Part shown: positions 8,501-17,093 of the stretch, one piece after another | Position numbering within the stretch: the first letter of the stretch is position 1 | Layout of the letters: the number at the start of each line of letters is the position of its first letter | Assembly (NCBI RefSeq): GCF_004217215.1 | Contig: NZ_SHKP01000004.1 | Span: 218,829-282,828, forward strand | Direction: 5' to 3' | Source: Rivibacter subsaxonicus | GTDB taxonomy: Bacteria > Pseudomonadota > Gammaproteobacteria > Burkholderiales > Burkholderiaceae_C | DNA: 64,000 bases | Position numbers and translations under genes: made by a program | Notes under the pieces: model-generated | The model's database searches: none | What the model saw: the letters and a program-made list of their open reading frames with translations, nothing else | Told to the model about the DNA's origin: nothing

Positions 8501-9682
8501 GTGCGGTCCGGCCCAGTTTCGCCAACAGTGGCCGCGCTGGCCCTCGGGCTGGCGGCGGCCGTCTCGCTCGGCCTGGCCCGCTTTTCCTACGCGCTGCTGC
8601 TGCCGCCGATGCGCGCCGACCTCGGCTGGAGCTACCTGACGGCCGGCGCGATGAACACCGTCAACGCGGCCGGCTACCTGGTCGGCGCGCTGCTGATGCC
8701 GCGCGTGCTCGTGCACGTGGACGCGCGCCACGCGATGCTCGCCGGCGGCTTCGCCGTGGCGGCGCTGCTGGTCGCGCACGGCCTGGTTGCCGGCGACGCG
8801 GCGCTGTACGCGCTGCGCGCCGCCACCGGCGTTGCCAGCGCGGCCAGTTTTGTCGGCGGCGGGCTGCTCGCGGCCCGGCTGGCCACGACCGCGGCCGGCC
8901 GTGGCGGCCTGGTGCTCGGCCTCTACTACGGCGGCACCGGCATCGGCATCGTCGCCGCGGCGCTCGCGGTGCCGCCGCTGGTGGCGCTGGCGCGCCCGCA
9001 CGCCTGGCAGGTCGCGTGGTGGCTGCTGGGCGCGCTGGCCCTCGTCGCGACGCTCGTCACGGTGCGCGGCACGCGCGGCCTCGATGGCGCGCCGGTCGCG
9101 GCCGCGGCGCGCGGGCACGCGCCGCTGGCGCCGCTGGCCTTCGGGCTCGCGGCCTACCTGATGTTCGGCCTCGGCTACATCGGCTACATGACCTTCGTCG
9201 TCACGCTGCTGCGCGAGCAGGGCCTGGGCGATGCCCAGGTCGTCGCGTTCTACGCGCTGCTCGGCCTCGGCGTGATGGCCTCGTCGTGGCTGTGGGCCGG
9301 GCTGCTGCAGCGCCGACGCGACGGCCGGCCGATGAGCCTGCTCAACGCGCTGCTCGCGCTGGCCACCGCCTTGCCGGTCGTCTCGACCCATCCGGTCGCC
9401 GTGTTCGCCTCGGGCGCGCTGTTCGGCAGCGTGTTCCTGTCGGTCGTTGCCTCGACCACCGCGCTGGTGCGACACAACCTGCCGCCGGCCGCGTGGCCGG
9501 GCGGCATCGCGGCCTTCACGATCGTGTTCGCCGCCGGGCAGATCGTCGGGCCGAGCCTGGTCGGCTGGGTCGCCGACGGTCCCGGCGGCCTAGCGCGCGG
9601 CTTCATCTGCTCGGCCGCGGTGCTGGCCTTCGGCGCGCTGCTGGCGTCGCGCCAGCGCGCGCTGGCCGAGGCCGTGCGCTGA
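8501..9682 (+). CDS. YbfB/YjiJ-type MFS transporter
   Basis: 393 residues with about twelve hydrophobic segments, consistent with a major facilitator in the inner membrane. The opening LGLARFSYALLLPPMRADLGWS closely matches the YbfB/YjiJ group, whose first helix has this RFSY/LLPPM pattern. Substrates of that group are not established. The gene starts with GTG 6 bp after the prfC stop, so it may be read from the prfC transcript, but there is no obvious functional link to translation termination. It converges on the ycaQ-like gene with only 14 bp between the stops. Confidence 0.8.
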   Translation: MRSGPVSPTVAALALGLAAAVSLGLARFSYALLLPPMRADLGWSYLTAGAMNTVNAAGYLVGALLMPRVLVHVDARHAMLAGGFAVAALLVAHGLVAGDAALYALRAATGVASAASFVGGGLLAARLATTAAGRGGLVLGLYYGGTGIGIVAAALAVPPLVALARPHAWQVAWWLLGALALVATLVTVRGTRGLDGAPVAAAARGHAPLAPLAFGLAAYLMFGLGYIGYMTFVVTLLREQGLGDAQVVAFYALLGLGVMASSWLWAGLLQRRRDGRPMSLLNALLALATALPVVSTHPVAVFASGALFGSVFLSVVASTTALVRHNLPPAAWPGGIAAFTIVFAAGQIVGPSLVGWVADGPGGLARGFICSAAVLAFGALLASRQRALAEAVR

Positions 9683-9696
9683 TCGCTGATCGCTGC

Positions 9697-10824
9697 TCAG
9701 CGCGTCGGAAGCTCGGCCCGGCCCAGGAATTCGCGCAGCCGCTCGACCTCCGCCTCCAGCTCGCGGCGGAACGCCGCATCGCGCGGCGGCCGGCCCTGCG
9801 GGCTGCCGAGTTCCACGCCGAGCCCGCCGTTCTTGGCATCGACATTGGCCCAGCCGAGCACCTGCTCGCCGCGCAGCAGCGGCAGCGCGTAGTAGCCGAG
9901 CTTGCGCTGCGGCGCCGGCGTGTAGGCCTCGAACTTGTAGGCCCAGTCCCAGAGCAGCTCGAAGCGGCGGCGGTCCCAGACGATCGGGTCGAAGGGGGCC
10001 AGCAGGCGCACGCGGCCCGCGTCGCGCTCGATCGCCGTGGCCCAGCGCTTCGAGGCCGGCGACTCGCCCTCGGGCCAGAACCAGCGCACGCCGTCGACCT
10101 CGGCGCTCGGCAACGTGGCGCGGGCGCGCGCCAGTGCCGCGCGGGTGTCCTCGCGCAGTTGCGGCGCACCGTAGCCCAGCAGGCTCGCCAGGTAGCCCAG
10201 GCTGGCCGAGGGCAGCGGCGCGTACTTGGCGATGATCAGTGCCAGCAGCGCATCGGCCCGGGCGCGGCGGCCGGTCGGGCTGTCGTCGGCCGGCTCGCGC
10301 TCGACCGCCTCGTAGACCCGGGTGCCCGCCTCGCGCCGCGCTACGCGCAGCAGGCCGCGGTAGTGCATGCCGTCGAGCAGCTGGGTGCTGGCGTTGAGCG
10401 TGCCGCCCCAGTAGCCTTTGATGCGGCCATGGTGCGCGAACTCCGCCAGCACCTCGCGCGGGTGGGTCGCACCGCGCTCGCGCACGAAGGCCAGCACCTC
10501 CTGCGCGCGCTGGCGCGTGGCGGCGTCCCAGGCGCGCCGGGCCACGCGCGGGTGCATCAGCGCCACATGCGCGCGCGGCAGGAAGCCGTAGTTGACGAGA
10601 CAGTCTTCCTCGATCGCCAGCTTCTCGTAGCGGCGCTCGAGGTCGCCGGCCAGGTAGTTGCTGACGCGATGGCGCAGCGTCAGGTCCTGCGCCCTGGCCG
10701 GGGCGCGGATCGGGTCGGCCTGGACGAAGCCGAGCCGGTCGATCGCGCGGCCGAGCGTCGTCGGCGCGAACAGGGTGCGTGCCGCGGCATGGCGGCGCAG
10801 GTGGTCGAGGCTGATGAGAGTCAC
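9697..10824 (-). CDS. YcaQ-family DNA glycosylase (winged helix)
   Basis: 375 residues matching the HTH_42/YcaQ family, which unhooks DNA interstrand crosslinks and removes alkylated bases such as N7-alkylguanine. The N-terminal segment FVQADPIRAPARAQDL holds the catalytic motif: Gln35-Ala-Asp37, the Q-x-D form of the YcaQ/AlkX branch rather than the Q-x-Q form of AlkZ. The family pattern around WGGTLNAST and the C-terminal DPIVWDRRRFELLWDW segment are also present. The ATG at 10824 fits the family start. No resistance or toxin-biosynthesis gene lies beside it, so a general repair role is more likely than self-protection. Confidence 0.82.
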   Translation of the reverse strand: MTLISLDHLRRHAAARTLFAPTTLGRAIDRLGFVQADPIRAPARAQDLTLRHRVSNYLAGDLERRYEKLAIEEDCLVNYGFLPRAHVALMHPRVARRAWDAATRQRAQEVLAFVRERGATHPREVLAEFAHHGRIKGYWGGTLNASTQLLDGMHYRGLLRVARREAGTRVYEAVEREPADDSPTGRRARADALLALIIAKYAPLPSASLGYLASLLGYGAPQLREDTRAALARARATLPSAEVDGVRWFWPEGESPASKRWATAIERDAGRVRLLAPFDPIVWDRRRFELLWDWAYKFEAYTPAPQRKLGYYALPLLRGEQVLGWANVDAKNGGLGVELGSPQGRPPRDAAFRRELEAEVERLREFLGRAELPTR

Positions 10825-10928
10825 GGTCTGTGGGGCTTGTGATGGGCCGCCGGGCCACCTAAGTTAGTAGTCCGCGCGGCCTGCCGTCGCGCCGCGCGGC
10901 CCGGGCATGCCGGCGGCAGGAGTGGATC

Positions 10929-11648
10929 ATGAAGCGCTTTGCGGCTCTGCTGATCGTCCTGTTCGCCAGCCTCTGGATCGATGCGGCCGAGGCCCAGGTC
11001 GACCATTTCCTGAAGATCGGTGATCTGCGCGGCGAGTCCACCCAGATCGATCATGCGGGCTGGATCGACGTCGACAGCTTCTCCTGGGGCCTGAGCAACC
11101 CGGCGCCACCGGTTGGTGGCGCGGTCGGCAGGGCCACGTTCAGCGACTTCAGCTGGGACCAGGCGCTCGACACCAGCACCGTGCCGCTGTTCGTGGCGGT
11201 CGCCAGCGGCCAGCTGTTCCCGCAGGCCACCTTCGACGTGGTCAGTTCGGCCGGCGCGGTGCCTCAGACCTTCTTCCAGATGGTCTTCGACAACGCCCAG
11301 GCGACCAGCCTGCGGCTCAGCGGCTACGGCTTCGATCAGCGCATCTTTGTCTCCGGTTCGCTGGCGGGCAGCCGGATCACGATGCGCTACTGGCCGACGG
11401 ATCCGCTGACCGGCGCGCTCGGCGCCGTCATCGAGGGCAGCTGGGACCTGGCCAGTGCCTCGGCCCCGTTGTTCAGCGGCGACCCGCAGGTGCTCGAGGG
11501 CCTGATGCTGGCTGCCGCCGGTGCCGAGGCCCGGCCCGCGGCCGACTCGGTCGGCGTCGTGCCCGAGCCGAGCACCGCGATGCTGCTGCTCGGCGGCCTG
11601 CTGTTGCTGGGCGTCCTGACGCAGCAACAGCAGCGGCGCCGCCGCTGA
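10929..11648 (+). CDS. Hcp-like domain protein with PEP-CTERM anchor
   Basis: 239 residues. Residues 1-22 form a signal peptide (basic start, hydrophobic core, cleavage after AEA). The body opens VDHFLKIGDLRGES and later IDVDSFSWGLSNP, matching the Hcp/type VI tube-like beta-barrel family, here as an exported protein. The C terminus is a PEP-CTERM sorting signal: VPEPSTAMLLLGG near residue 210, one transmembrane segment, and a QQQQRRRR tail. PEP-CTERM proteins are processed by exosortase in bacteria that make extracellular polysaccharide. No exosortase or type VI genes are nearby. The function is unknown; a surface or matrix protein is the inference. Confidence 0.82.
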   Translation: MKRFAALLIVLFASLWIDAAEAQVDHFLKIGDLRGESTQIDHAGWIDVDSFSWGLSNPAPPVGGAVGRATFSDFSWDQALDTSTVPLFVAVASGQLFPQATFDVVSSAGAVPQTFFQMVFDNAQATSLRLSGYGFDQRIFVSGSLAGSRITMRYWPTDPLTGALGAVIEGSWDLASASAPLFSGDPQVLEGLMLAAAGAEARPAADSVGVVPEPSTAMLLLGGLLLLGVLTQQQQRRRR

Positions 11649-11655
11649 GCTCGCC

Positions 11656-12294
11656 TCAGGCCACGCCGCGGCCGGGCAGCGTGGCGAGTTGGCGGTCGTG
11701 CCAGCGGCCCAGCAGCAACTGGGCCGCCATCGCGCCGATCCAGGCGCAGAACATGTCCTTCTGGGTGTCGAAGGGATCGCCCTGGGTGCCGAGAAAGTCG
11801 TCGGCGCCGGCGCCGAGCGCGACCGCCGCGCCCCACTCGATCAGCTCGTAGAGCGCGCTGACGGCCAGGCACACCGCGGTGACGATCGTGAACAGCCAGC
11901 CACCGGGCCGCAGCGGCGTCTTACGCAGCAGGATCTCGCGCGCCGCGATGGCCGGCACGAAGCCCTGCATCAGGTGACCGATGCGGTCGTAGTGGTTGCG
12001 CTCGAAGCCGAACCAGTCCTGCATCCAGAAGCCGAGCGGCACCCGCGCGTAGGTGTAGTGGCCGCCGAGGATCAGCACGCAGGCGTGCAAGAAGATCAGC
12101 GCGTAGAGCAGCGTTGTGAGCGGGAATCCGTGACGCGTGGCCAGCAGCAGCGGCACCGCGATCAGCACCGGCGCCACTTCCATCAGCCAGGTGCCGGTCT
12201 CGTGAGCGCCGACGGCGGACCACGCCAGCAGGACGAACAGGGCGGCCGAGTAGAGCCAGAGTTGGCGCGACGAGAGGGTGCTGGCGTCGTTCAT
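11656..12294 (-). CDS. DUF2238 (YjdF-like) membrane protein
   Basis: 212 residues with five to six predicted membrane helices. The conserved stretches HYTYARVPLG, NHYDRIGHLMQGF, YELIEWGAAV and GTQGDPFDTQKDM are characteristic of the DUF2238/YjdF family, whose role is unknown; the acidic and histidine residues in these loops are invariant in the family and may bind a metal. The gene converges on the PEP-CTERM gene with 7 bp between the stops. The ATG at 12294 gives a normal short N terminus before the first helix. Confidence 0.82.
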   Translation of the reverse strand: MNDASTLSSRQLWLYSAALFVLLAWSAVGAHETGTWLMEVAPVLIAVPLLLATRHGFPLTTLLYALIFLHACVLILGGHYTYARVPLGFWMQDWFGFERNHYDRIGHLMQGFVPAIAAREILLRKTPLRPGGWLFTIVTAVCLAVSALYELIEWGAAVALGAGADDFLGTQGDPFDTQKDMFCAWIGAMAAQLLLGRWHDRQLATLPGRGVA

Positions 12295-12364
12295 GGCGCC
12301 GATGCTGCCAGAACGCCGCGCCGGGGGCAGTGCCCGGGGGCAGTGCCGGGCCGGTTTGCCGAGC

Positions 12365-13450
12365 TCAGGCCGGCGCCGCCATGAACTCGCCGAGCAGGCG
12401 GTGGAAGTGGTGCACGCCGCGCTCGCGCGTCGGCGCGTAGCGGCCGCGCGAGTAGAGCCGCGAGCGCAGCCCGCGCTGCACGCCGAGCACCACTGCCTCG
12501 TCTTCCATCTCGACCTGGTCGAGCCCGCCGCCGGCGCCGCTGTCGAGCCGCTCCGGCCGCCAGACGAAGGCGCGGAACGCGACCCGGGTGCGGCTCGGGC
12601 CGAGCGGCATCACGAGGTTCAGCGACAGCCCCCAGGGGTAGAAGTTGAGCATCAGGTTCGGGAAGATCCACCAGTAGTAGGCGGCGATGCGGCGGCCGTG
12701 GTCGGGCGAGCTTTCAGGCAGGTCGAAGGCCGGTTCGCCGGGACGTGCGGTGGCGAGCTGCAGCGTGCTGTAGCGGTAGAGCTCGTCCTCGTAGCCGCCC
12801 ATGTCGAGGCTCTGCATCAGGCCCGGATGGACGAAGGGGATGTGCAGGCCCTCGAGGTAGTTCTCGACGTAGAGCGCCCAGTGGGCGTCGAACTCGTAGT
12901 CGCGGTTGCGCGTGGCGTCGGCGCGAAACTCGTGCAGCGGCAGCCAGGCCAGCCGCGCCTGCAGGTCACCGGTGAAGTCCGCCAGCGGCGCCGCCGGTGT
13001 CAGCGAGGCAAAGCCCTGCGGGCCGAGGCTGCCGAAGGGCACGTGCGGCAGGTGGTCGCTGGCGGCCGGAAAGTTCTGCGCCTGCTCGAACTCGGGCATG
13101 AAGCAGAGCTTGCCGGCGAGGTCGAAGCGACGCGAGTGGTAGCCGCAGCGGATCTGCTCGGCGCGGCAGGGCGCGTGCACCAGCACGTTGCCGCGATGGG
13201 TGCAGACGTTGGACAGGCAGCGCAGCTCGCCGGCGCCGTCGCGCGCCAGCAGCAGCGGCTCGTCGAGCAGGCCGGGCAGCAACTCGCGCGGCGCCAGCGA
13301 GCCGGGTTCGGCGACGTCGGCCAGCTCGCCGATCCATTGCCAGCTGCGCGCGAAGACGCGCTCGCGGGCCTGGGCCCAGACCGCCTCGTCGAGGTAGAAG
13401 CGCTTGTCGAGCGTCGAGGCGACGCGGATGTCGGGCTCGACGCTGAACAT
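12365..13450 (-). CDS. Rieske-type aromatic-ring oxygenase alpha subunit
   Basis: 361 residues. The Rieske [2Fe-2S] motif is complete: Cys83-x-His85 (CTHRGN) and Cys102-x-x-His105 (CGYHSRR). The catalytic domain shows NYLEGLHIPFVHPG, with the two His ligands of the mononuclear iron and the upstream ENYLE segment, followed by a plausible Asp ligand in the C-terminal half. Related enzymes hydroxylate or demethylate aromatic acids, choline-like or betaine-like compounds. No ferredoxin, reductase or beta subunit gene is next to it, so the electron donor must be encoded elsewhere. The substrate cannot be named. It starts 23 bp after the metK stop and may be cotranscribed with metK. Confidence 0.87.
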   Translation of the reverse strand: MFSVEPDIRVASTLDKRFYLDEAVWAQARERVFARSWQWIGELADVAEPGSLAPRELLPGLLDEPLLLARDGAGELRCLSNVCTHRGNVLVHAPCRAEQIRCGYHSRRFDLAGKLCFMPEFEQAQNFPAASDHLPHVPFGSLGPQGFASLTPAAPLADFTGDLQARLAWLPLHEFRADATRNRDYEFDAHWALYVENYLEGLHIPFVHPGLMQSLDMGGYEDELYRYSTLQLATARPGEPAFDLPESSPDHGRRIAAYYWWIFPNLMLNFYPWGLSLNLVMPLGPSRTRVAFRAFVWRPERLDSGAGGGLDQVEMEDEAVVLGVQRGLRSRLYSRGRYAPTRERGVHHFHRLLGEFMAAPA

Positions 13451-13473
13451 GGACGGTGCGTCCGACCGAGGGA

Positions 13474-14658
13474 TCAGAGTCCGGCCGCGGCCCGCAGCGC
13501 CGCAGCCTTGTCGGTCCTCTCCCAGCTGAACTCCGGCTCCTCGCGGCCGAAGTGGCCGTAGGCGGCGGTCTTGGTGTAGATGGGGCGCAGCAGGTCGAGC
13601 ATCTGGATGATGCCCTTGGGGCGCAGGTCGAAGTGCTCGGCCACCAGCGCCGAAAGCTTGTCGTCGCTGATGACACCGGTGCCCTCGGTGTAGACCGTGA
13701 TGTTCATCGGCCGCGCCACGCCGATCGCGTAGGCGACCTGGATCTGGCACTGACGCGCCAGGCCGGCGGCGACGATGTTCTTGGCCACGTAGCGCGCGGC
13801 GTAGGCCGCCGAGCGGTCGACCTTGCTCGGGTCCTTGCCCGAGAACGCGCCGCCGCCGTGCGGGCAGGCGCCGCCGTAGGTGTCGACGATGATCTTGCGG
13901 CCCGTGAGGCCGCAGTCACCCTGCGGGCCGCCGATGACGAAGCGACCGGTCGGGTTGATCAGGTACTTGGTGTCCTTGAGCCACTCCTTGGGCAGCACCG
14001 GCTTGATCAGCTCCTCGATGATCGCCTCGTTGAACGAGGCCTTCATCTTGGTGGGCGTCTCGCTCTGGTCGGGGCTGTGCTGGGTCGACAGCACGACGGT
14101 GTCGATGCTGTGCGGCCGACCGTTCACGTAGCGCATCGTGACCTGGCTCTTGGCGTCCGGGCGCAGGAAGGGCAGGCGGCCGTCCTTGCGCAGCTGGGCC
14201 TGGCGCTCGACGAGGCGGTGCGCGTAGTAGATCGGCGCCGGCATCAGCTCGGGCGTCTCGTCGCAGGCGTAGCCGAACATCAGGCCCTGGTCGCCGGCGC
14301 CGGTGTTGAGGTGGTCGTCGCTGGCGTGGTCGACGCCCTGCGCGATGTCGTTGCTCTGCTTGTCGTAGCAGACCATCACCGCGCAGCCCTTGTAGTCGAT
14401 GCCGTACTCGGTGTTGTCGTAGCCGATGCGCTTGATGGTGTCGCGCGCGACCTGGATGTAGTCGACGTGGGCGTTGGTCGTGATCTCGCCGGCGAGCACC
14501 ACCAGGCCGGTGTTGGTCAGCGTCTCGGCTGCCACGCGCGAGCGCGGGTCCTGGGCGAAGATCGCGTCGAGAATGGCGTCGGAGATCTGGTCGGCGACCT
14601 TGTCGGGATGACCCTCGGAGACCGATTCGGACGTGAAAAGAAAATCGCTGCTGGCCAC
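13474..14658 (-). CDS. metK: S-adenosylmethionine synthetase
   Basis: 394 residues. MetK makes S-adenosylmethionine from methionine and ATP. The N-terminal [16 protein letters not shown] segment, [12 protein letters not shown] (signature 1) and [16 protein letters not shown] (signature 2) are all present. The start is taken as GTG at 14658 because a Shine-Dalgarno GGAG lies 7 nt upstream and homologues begin at this point; a TTG at 14676 would add six residues. The gene lies divergent from the acyltransferase genes. Its 5' leader is unusually structured (14678-14733), which suggests RNA-level control. With ahcY and metF it covers three steps of the activated methyl cycle in this window. Confidence 0.97.
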   Translation of the reverse strand: MASSDFLFTSESVSEGHPDKVADQISDAILDAIFAQDPRSRVAAETLTNTGLVVLAGEITTNAHVDYIQVARDTIKRIGYDNTEYGIDYKGCAVMVCYDKQSNDIAQGVDHASDDHLNTGAGDQGLMFGYACDETPELMPAPIYYAHRLVERQAQLRKDGRLPFLRPDAKSQVTMRYVNGRPHSIDTVVLSTQHSPDQSETPTKMKASFNEAIIEELIKPVLPKEWLKDTKYLINPTGRFVIGGPQGDCGLTGRKIIVDTYGGACPHGGGAFSGKDPSKVDRSAAYAARYVAKNIVAAGLARQCQIQVAYAIGVARPMNITVYTEGTGVISDDKLSALVAEHFDLRPKGIIQMLDLLRPIYTKTAAYGHFGREEPEFSWERTDKAAALRAAAGL

Positions 14659-14677
14659 TCTTGAACTCCAATCCAAA

Positions 14678-14733
14678 ACGACACCAAGAAAAACACGAAG
14701 GCCCGGTTGCGTTGCCGGGCCCTTGGGTGTCGT
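14678..14733 (-). promoter_or_regulatory. Structured metK leader with terminator-like hairpin
   Basis: On the minus strand an inner 7-bp stem GGCCCGG/CCGGGCC (arms 14715-14721 and 14700-14706, loop CAACGCAA) is followed by the U-rich tract TTCGTGTTTTT. This unit is enclosed by an 11-bp outer stem: ACGACACCCAAG (14722-14733) pairs with CTTGGTGTCGT (14678-14688) with one bulged base. The outer stem ends 16 nt before the GGAG of metK. A GC hairpin plus U tract inside a closing helix is what an attenuator or metabolite-sensing leader looks like. It matches none of the SAM riboswitch consensus patterns I can recall. Confidence 0.6.
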
Positions 14734-14911
14734 GGGGGAGGAGCGGCGAACGCTTTAGCGGCATTTGTAGAGTTGCGGATCTTGTCTTCCCGCCACCCGG
14801 CAGGCCGGTGCCGGCCTGCATCGCCCCGCAAGTTGTTCTTTAACCCGGCGATGCCTCAATTCTAGTCCTGCCGATGATCCCTACCAATGCTTGGGCCCGA
14901 GGAGGGCGCCG

Positions 14912-15826
14912 ATGAGCGCCTTCGTGCCCGGCGCGCTGCGGGCCCTGCTCGACACGCTGGCCGGCTGGCCGCTGTGGCTGCTGCATGCCATCGGGTCGCT
15001 GGTCGGCTGGCTGACCTACCTGGCTTCACCGAGCTATCGACGGCGCTTTCGCGCCAACGCCCTCCAGGCCGGCGTGCCGTGGTCGCGAGCGCGACCGGCG
15101 ATTGCAGCCGCTGGACGGCTGATGCTCGAACTGCCGCCGCTGTGGCGACGGCCGCAGGGCGCGCCACTGCCGATGCCGGTTCAATGGGGCGGCGGCGAGC
15201 ATGTCGATGCGGCGCTGGGTGGCGCAAAGGGGGTGCTGCTGCTGACACCCCATCTGGGTGGATTCGAGGTGATCGGACAGGCCTACGCCGAGCGCTTTGG
15301 CGCACGCGCGCCTGCCACGGTGCTGTATCGACCCGCGCGCAAGCCCTGGCTTCGCGAACTGGTCGACGAGTCGCGCAGGCGCCCCCGGCTCGATACCGCC
15401 CCGGCCACCCTGGCCGGGGTTCGGCAACTGATCCGGACACTGCGCCGGGGCGAAGTGGTCGGCCTGTTGCCCGACCAGGTGCCGCCCGAGGGCATGGGTG
15501 TCTGGGCGCCGTTCTTCGGCAAACCGGCCTACACGATGACCCTCGCCGCGCGACTGGCGCAGCAAACCGGCTGTGCCGTGTTGTTGATCTGGTCAGAGCG
15601 CTTGCCGCACGGCGCCGGCTATCGCATCGAGGTGTTGCCGCTGGCCGAAGCGCTGCCGGTGGCGGCCGACGACCCCGACGGCGTGCTGGCCGCCAGCGCC
15701 GTCAACCGCGCGATGGAGCAACTGGTGCGCCAGTGCCCCGAGCAGTACCTCTGGGGCTACCACCGCTACAAGCAACCGCGGGCCCAGGCCGTAGCGCCGC
15801 CCGCGCCCGCCAACCCCGAACCCTGA
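14912..15826 (+). CDS. LpxL/HtrB-like lipid A acyltransferase (copy 1)
   Basis: 304 residues of the lysophospholipid acyltransferase superfamily, LpxL/LpxM branch, which transfers fatty acyl chains to the Kdo2-lipid A precursor at the inner membrane. An N-terminal membrane helix (residues 15-38) precedes the catalytic His114-x4-Glu119 (HLGGFE). Later family motifs VLYRPARKPW and GLLPDQVPPEG are clear. The ATG at 14912 has a strong GAGGAGG 7 nt upstream. It is followed 4 bp later by a second acyltransferase, so the pair probably adds the two secondary acyl chains. The C terminus carries a short Ala/Pro-rich tail. Confidence 0.85.
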   Translation: MSAFVPGALRALLDTLAGWPLWLLHAIGSLVGWLTYLASPSYRRRFRANALQAGVPWSRARPAIAAAGRLMLELPPLWRRPQGAPLPMPVQWGGGEHVDAALGGAKGVLLLTPHLGGFEVIGQAYAERFGARAPATVLYRPARKPWLRELVDESRRRPRLDTAPATLAGVRQLIRTLRRGEVVGLLPDQVPPEGMGVWAPFFGKPAYTMTLAARLAQQTGCAVLLIWSERLPHGAGYRIEVLPLAEALPVAADDPDGVLAASAVNRAMEQLVRQCPEQYLWGYHRYKQPRAQAVAPPAPANPEP

Positions 15827-15830
15827 TCCG

Positions 15831-16703
15831 ATGCGCCTCGTCCTTGCCCTCGTCTGGCTGCTGCACTGGTTGCCGCTGCCCTTGCTGGCCGCCATCGGCC
15901 GCGGCCTCGGCCGCCTGCTGTGGTGGCTGGCCGGTTCGCGCCGGAGCATCGCGCTGCGCAACCTCGAGCTCTGCCTGCCCGAGATGCCCGAGGCCGAGCG
16001 GCGCGCGCTGGCGCGCGACCACTTCGGCTGGCTCGGCCGCAGCATCCTCGAGCGCGGCGTGCTCTGGTACGCGAGCGAGGCGCGGCTGCGGCGGCTGATC
16101 AAGGTCGAGGGCGCGGTCGGCTACGCCGACGCGCATCCCGAGCAGCCGCTGATGTGGCTGGCGCCGCATTTCCTGGCGCTCGACGTGGCCGGTGCCGCGG
16201 TCCAGCTCTACATCAAGCGGCCCGGTGCCTCGATCTACCAGGCGCAGAGCAACAAGGTCTTCGACGCCGCGATGAAGCAGGGTCGGCTGCGCTTCGGCAA
16301 CGCGAAGATCTTTGCCCGCAACGAGACCGCCAAGCCCTTGATGCGCGCGGTCAAGGAGGGCATGGGCTTCTTCAACCTGCCCGACATGGACTTCGGCGCC
16401 CGCGACGCCGCCTTCGTGCCCTTCTTCGGCGTGCCGGCCGCGACGCTGCTGGCGCCCTCGCGCATGGCGCGCGCGATGCGCATGACGGTGCAGCCGGTGA
16501 TCGGCGAGATGCTGCCCGGCGGGCGCGGCTACGTGGTGCGCTTCTACGAGCCCTTCGACCACTTCCCATCGGCCGATGCCGAGGCCGACACGGCCTGGCT
16601 CAACCACTGGATCGAGAACCGCGTGCGCGGCAAGCCGGCGCAGTATCTGTGGGTGCACAAGAGGTTCAAGACGAGGCCGGAGGGGGAGCCGGGGCTTTAC
16701 TAG
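15831..16703 (+). CDS. LpxL/LpxM-like lipid A acyltransferase (copy 2)
   Basis: 290 residues, paralogous to the gene before it. An N-terminal hydrophobic helix (residues 1-36) is followed by the catalytic His113-x4-Asp118 (HFLALD). Family segments IYQAQSNKVFD, NLPDMDFG and FVPFFGVPAATLLAPSRMAR are present, the last being the substrate-side motif of late lipid A acyltransferases. It completes a two-gene unit downstream of a probable promoter between metK and position 14912. Which copy adds which chain cannot be told. Downstream the sequence enters a 297-bp dispersed repeat before the convergent coaX gene. Confidence 0.88.
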   Translation: MRLVLALVWLLHWLPLPLLAAIGRGLGRLLWWLAGSRRSIALRNLELCLPEMPEAERRALARDHFGWLGRSILERGVLWYASEARLRRLIKVEGAVGYADAHPEQPLMWLAPHFLALDVAGAAVQLYIKRPGASIYQAQSNKVFDAAMKQGRLRFGNAKIFARNETAKPLMRAVKEGMGFFNLPDMDFGARDAAFVPFFGVPAATLLAPSRMARAMRMTVQPVIGEMLPGGRGYVVRFYEPFDHFPSADAEADTAWLNHWIENRVRGKPAQYLWVHKRFKTRPEGEPGLY

Positions 16704-16752
16704 CGGGGCGGGCTGTTCTCTTGTGCCTGCCGGCGGGGGTGCTCGCTTGTTG

Positions 16753-17049
16753 TGCGAGGACGCGCCGGGATTTCGCCCCGGCCGGCGAGTAACTTTCTTT
16801 GCGGGGCCAAAGAAAGTCACCAAAGAAAGGCCCCGAATACGATCTTGCTCGATCGCGTTGTGGGCCTGTCAAGCAACGCTTTACCGTACCTTCTCTGCCC
16901 AGCACGCGAGAGCAGTCGTTCGCCTTTGAACACGCAGGTGCTCTTGTTCCTGCTACAGCCAAATCGTGTTTGGCCCTCTTCTTTGGTGACTTTCTTCTGG
17001 GCCAGCAGAAGAAAGTTACTCGCCCGCCGGGGCGAAATCCCGGCGCGCC
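16753..17049 (+). repeat. 297-bp MITE-like intergenic repeat, copy 1
   Basis: This stretch is repeated in inverted orientation at 57618-57913. Both ends are related inverted repeats of about 65 bp: an outer GC-rich palindrome (cgccggg...ccccgg), then AACTTTCTT, then a small hairpin whose stem is AAGAAAGT or its complement, then CACCAAAGAA. The centre (16840-16970) carries a stretch conserved between copies, including GCAACGCTTTACCGTACC. No open frame is conserved between the copies. This is a non-coding element, found here between the convergent stops of the second acyltransferase and coaX; it fills the 390-bp gap there. Confidence 0.88.
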
Positions 17050-17093
17050 CTCACACAGTCAAGGAGCCCAGCGGCGGCAGCGGCAAAACAAAC

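Noticed and set aside
14678-14733. metK leader as a SAM-I, SAM-II or SMK riboswitch
   Set aside because: The conserved core blocks of those classes are not present; only hairpins and a U tract can be seen.
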